Assembly: GCA_937974555.1 (NCBI GenBank)
Contig: CALJKR010000028.1
Location: 1 to 18,101, forward strand
Origin: an uncultured Flavobacteriales bacterium
Lineage (GTDB): Bacteria > Bacteroidota > Bacteroidia > Flavobacteriales_D > Sanyastnellaceae
Length of the DNA: 18,101 nt
Direction: 5' to 3'
Under the pieces are notes generated by a model. The model made no database searches. It was given only the letters and a program-made list of their open reading frames with translations, and was not told the DNA's origin. The position numbers and the translations under genes were made by a program. Below, one piece after another: positions 16,707 through 18,101 of the stretch (its first letter is position 1; each line of letters begins with the position of its first letter).

Positions 16707-16727
16707 AATAGGTTTTGGTTAAGGTTA

Positions 16728-16761
16728 AAGAAAAGGTCGCTCAACGGAGCGGCCTTTTCTT
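16728..16761 (+). terminator. Rho-independent terminator of the nrnA-thioesterase operon
   Basis: A 15-bp stem pairs AAGAAAAGGTCGCTC with GAGCGGCCTTTTCTT around a 4-base AACG loop, with a single G-U wobble. The T-rich tail (TTTTCTTGTTTT) partly belongs to the stem. The A-rich left arm and T-rich right arm would let it work in both directions, but no - strand gene ends here, so it most likely closes the + strand operon. Confidence 0.85.
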
Positions 16762-16766
16762 GTTTT

Positions 16767-16788
16767 AGGGGCGAATTGCCATTCGCCC
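16767..16788. repeat. REP-like palindrome, copy 1
   Basis: The sequence AGGGGCGAATTGCCATTCGC followed by CC folds with arms GGGCGAAT and ATTCGCCC around a TGCC loop. A second, near-identical copy follows 41 bp later. GC-rich hairpins of this kind are typical of REP elements mobilised by REP-associated transposases; no such transposase is in the window. Confidence 0.65.
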
Positions 16789-16807
16789 GATGTATCGGTG
16801 AATCGGT

Positions 16808-16830
16808 AGGGGCGAATTGCCATTCGCCCC
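16808..16830. repeat. REP-like palindrome, copy 2
   Basis: This repeats copy 1 in direct orientation, with one more base of arm on the right: GGGGCGAAT and ATTCGCCCC around TGCC. The stretch between the copies contains ATCGGTGAATCGGT, related to the 8-bp repeat that follows. Confidence 0.65.
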
Positions 16831-16831
16831 G

Positions 16832-16871
16832 GTGGATCAGTGGATCGGTGGATTAGTGAATCGGTGAATCG
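16832..16871. repeat. 8-bp tandem repeat, five units of GTGRATCG type
   Basis: Five consecutive 8-mers can be read: GTGGATCA, GTGGATCG, GTGGATTA, GTGAATCG and GTGAATCG. Related sequence occurs between the two REP-like palindromes and, inverted, at 18021-18043 beyond the IS element. The block ends 3 bp before the left end of the IS. Confidence 0.65.
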
Positions 16872-16874
16872 GAA

Positions 16875-16912
16875 TGTGTTATCCTAAAAAAGGTTGACAG
16901 TTTTTTATTGAT
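16875..16912. repeat. 38-bp direct repeat, left copy (true IS end)
   Basis: Bases from TGTGTTATCC to TTTTATTGAT are identical to 17986-18023. This copy continues into IS sequence (TTTACTGTTATTGG) that leads to the OrfB stop, so it is read as the genuine downstream end. Two related motifs, GGTTTACAAT at 16924 and 16954, lie just inside and may be further transposase-binding sites. Confidence 0.8.
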
Positions 16913-16948
16913 TTACTGTTATTGGTTTACAATGATACTTTATTTCTT

Positions 16949-17764
16949 TTAAGGGTTTACAATTTTATGGACACTATTGGGTGTTTTGTATCCAATGGTT
17001 TGATGTAGCCTTTTTGTGTTATAATGACTTACTGCGGTTTCTATTCTTTTTTTAGCCTGCTTCATTGTAAATAATTTTCCAAAAGGGAAGACCAATTCAT
17101 GCTTGATGATTCCATTCACTCTTTCTGCTATGGCATTGTCATAGGGGCTTCCTGATTGTGTCATGCTGATATGGATCTTGTGTTTATTGAGAACCTTTAC
17201 ATAAGCATGACTGCAATATTGAATACCCCGATCTGAATGATGGATAAGTTCTTTCTTTGGTTGTTCTCTTTTGATGGCATGATTCAATGCTTCAATGGCT
17301 GATAATGTATCCATTCGGTTGGATAAGTGATACCCAACGATCTTATGTGATACTGCGTCGGTAATTAAAAACAAGTAAGCCCACGTGCTATTGATATCGA
17401 TGTAGGTGATGTCCGACACCCAGAGCTGATTGGGCCGAGTAAAGTTTTGCTCTTTAATTAAATCAGGATACTTCTTTAGCCAATGTTGACTCATTGTGGT
17501 TTGAGGCTTTTTATTGCGGTGTTTTCTTTGCAATAGCCCATAATGACGAAGAACAGTGAAAGTCTTGTCACGGCCAATTTTTATTCCCTTGTCGGACCAT
17601 TTCTGCTGGCATTCTTTTAAGATTTTCACAGTTCCTGTTTTGGGTAAATGCTCTCTGATTTGATGAACAGATTCAACAATGATTTGATCTTTCAATAACC
17701 ACTCAGACTTATTTCGCAATTGCTTGTAATAAGCCTGGCGACTATAGCCCAGCACATCACACAT
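16949..17764 (-). CDS. IS3-family transposase OrfB (DDE integrase catalytic domain)
   Basis: The 271 residues cover the full usual OrfB. An N-terminal HTH_21-like segment (YSRQAYYKQLRNK, then VHQIREHLPKTGTVKI) is followed by the rve core with VSDITYIDI (Asp118), HHSDRGIQYCS (Asp178) and DNAIAERVNGIIKHE (Glu214). Exactly 35 residues separate the second Asp from the Glu, as in the IS3 DD(35)E triad, and the tail HYNTKRLHQTIGYKTP is typical. OrfB is normally made as an OrfAB fusion by -1 frameshifting. The frame upstream of this ATG reads ATA GTA CTC and reaches the A6 run at the end of OrfA, consistent with that. The ORF appears intact. Confidence 0.93.
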   Translation of the reverse strand: MCDVLGYSRQAYYKQLRNKSEWLLKDQIIVESVHQIREHLPKTGTVKILKECQQKWSDKGIKIGRDKTFTVLRHYGLLQRKHRNKKPQTTMSQHWLKKYPDLIKEQNFTRPNQLWVSDITYIDINSTWAYLFLITDAVSHKIVGYHLSNRMDTLSAIEALNHAIKREQPKKELIHHSDRGIQYCSHAYVKVLNKHKIHISMTQSGSPYDNAIAERVNGIIKHELVFPFGKLFTMKQAKKRIETAVSHYNTKRLHQTIGYKTPNSVHKIVNP

Positions 17765-17769
17765 GAGTA

Positions 17770-17967
17770 CTATTTTTTCTTCGTGTGCTTTTCTTTGGAT
17801 GGCTGGGGCCCAGACTTTTTTCGAATCGGAATGTGCATTTCGTTCTCAGCGATATCTATCATCGTTTCCAACAAAGACACCTTCAAATTAGCCCGCTCCA
17901 ATTGCTTTTGCAACTCCTGGATTTGACGTTGAAGATCTTCTGGTTCTTTCGATTTAGATGGACTCAT
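17770..17967 (-). CDS. IS3-family OrfA fragment, N-terminal helix-turn-helix missing
   Basis: The 65 residues contain only the C-terminal coiled-coil part of OrfA (LQRQIQELQKQLERANLKVSLLETM, about 13-37) and a basic tail ending KEKHTKKK. IS3-family OrfA proteins are usually about 90-130 residues with an N-terminal DNA-binding HTH; none is present. Upstream of the ATG the frame continues for nine codons (GAT AAC ACA GTA TTT TCG AAG CCA TCT) before a TAG inside the 38-bp repeat. The loss of the N-terminus therefore coincides with that repeat. The ATG at 17967 is probably an internal codon of the original gene. The end GAA GAA AAA ATA G carries the A6 run suited to -1 slippage into OrfB. Confidence 0.7.
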   Translation of the reverse strand: MSPSKSKEPEDLQRQIQELQKQLERANLKVSLLETMIDIAENEMHIPIRKKSGPQPSKEKHTKKK

Positions 17968-17985
17968 AGATGGCTTCGAAAATAC

Positions 17986-18023
17986 TGTGTTATCCTAAAA
18001 AAGGTTGACAGTTTTTTATTGAT
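17986..18023. repeat. 38-bp direct repeat, right copy
   Basis: This is a base-for-base copy of 16875-16912 in the same orientation, 1111 bp away. It stands where the inverted end upstream of OrfA should be. On its left it abuts the truncated OrfA reading frame; on its right it runs straight into GATCCACCG, the start of the inverted 8-bp repeat. Confidence 0.85.
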
Positions 18024-18043
18024 CCACCGATTCACCGATCCAC
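18021..18043. repeat. Inverted counterpart of the 8-bp tandem repeat
   Basis: The sequence GATCCACCGATTCACCGATC followed by CAC is the reverse complement of GTGGATCG, GTGAATCG and GTGGATC units, which occur in direct form at 16832-16871. The IS thus sits between oppositely oriented arms of one repeat family. The first three bases are shared with the 38-bp repeat and the last is the first base of the neighbouring gene's stop codon on the other strand. Confidence 0.65.
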
Positions 18044-18101
18044 TATTTAATGTACCTCCAATCTTGGCCATTCTTGATGGCTTTGAGGCTGGCATAGATC
18101 A
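18043..18101 (-). CDS. C-terminal tail of an unidentified protein (partial at the right edge)
   Basis: On the - strand a frame entering from the right edge reads IYASLKAIKNGQDWRYIK and stops at TAG (18045-18043). Eighteen codons are visible with no start. The amphipathic AIYASLKAIKNG-type pattern recalls the last helix of Gfo/Idh/MocA-type oxidoreductases, but this is too little to assign a function. The stop codon directly adjoins the inverted repeat. Confidence 0.5.
   Translation of the reverse strand, partial: IYASLKAIKNGQDWRYIK

Larger units (their letters stand above)
16612..16874. other. Intergenic region between the thioesterase operon and the IS element
   Basis: No gene was found in this 263-bp stretch. 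It holds an AT-rich segment with a palindromic AAAATATTTT (16618-16627), a 13-bp inverted repeat, the operon's hairpin terminator, two REP-like palindromes and a short 8-bp tandem repeat, each listed separately. Confidence 0.8.
16875..18023 (-). mobile_element. IS3-family (IS150-like) insertion sequence, rearranged at its OrfA end
   Basis: The element carries an OrfB transposase with DDE residues, a C-terminal OrfA fragment and an A6 slippery run at their junction, all read on the - strand. Its downstream end (16875 onward) starts TGTGTTATCC and continues AAAAAAGGTTGACAG, in the style of IS150-group ends. At the opposite end an inverted copy would be expected. Instead the same 38 bases recur in direct orientation, and the first half of OrfA is missing. 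The element therefore looks rearranged and probably cannot move by itself. The outer limit on the right is uncertain. Confidence 0.8.

Noticed and set aside
16767..16871. Possible CRISPR array from the repeated GC-rich units
   Set aside because: There are only two long repeats with a 41-bp period and a short related spacer, followed by an 8-bp tandem repeat, and no cas genes are present; REP-like elements fit better.

Overview
The window comes from a Bacteroidota chromosome, most likely the order Flavobacteriales. Three things point there: a giant surface protein ending in a gliding-motility-type (type B) C-terminal sorting domain of the type IX secretion system (T9SS); a PorP/SprF-family outer-membrane protein directly behind it; and Bacteroidota-type lipoproteins and promoter-like TAnnTTTG boxes. 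No rRNA, tRNA or CRISPR array was seen.

Layout. (1) Positions 1-12109, + strand, hold a three-gene T9SS surface module. The first gene is cut by the left edge; at least 2974 residues are visible. They form 12 MopE-type metal-binding motifs, about 20 Ig/PKD-like repeats, six more MopE-type motifs and the sorting domain. After 6 bp comes a PorP/SprF-like protein. After another 11 bp comes a lipoprotein with TPR-like, PD40 beta-propeller and SPOR regions, where an OmpA-type peptidoglycan-binding domain is common in such clusters. The likely logic is a secreted adhesin, its outer-membrane attachment or secretion partner, and a periplasmic lipoprotein tying the complex to the wall. (2) Positions 12111-13219, - strand, hold an endonuclease III without Fe-S cysteines and, upstream with overlapping ends, a DUF6702-like exported protein. 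(3) Positions 13271-16611, + strand, form a tight five-gene operon joined by 4-8 bp overlaps or a 3 bp gap: an NrnA-like DHH/DHHA1 phosphoesterase, two FKBP-like lipoproteins, a YqgE/AlgH protein and a hotdog thioesterase. A 51 bp divergent promoter region separates it from block 2, and a strong hairpin terminator follows it. (4) Positions 16767-18043 are a mobile and repetitive zone. It has two REP-like palindromes, an 8-bp tandem repeat, and an IS3-family (IS150-like) element on the - strand with an intact-looking OrfB but an OrfA lacking its N-terminal half. The element is bracketed by an identical 38-bp sequence in direct orientation instead of by inverted repeats. The 8-bp repeat reappears inverted on the far side. 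(5) The last 59 bases are the tail of an unidentified - strand gene.

The best candidates for something new are the SPOR-bearing version of the T9SS adhesin module, the higher-order repeat structure of the adhesin, and the rearranged IS end inside a repeat nest. All assignments come from reading motifs by eye; no database search was run.
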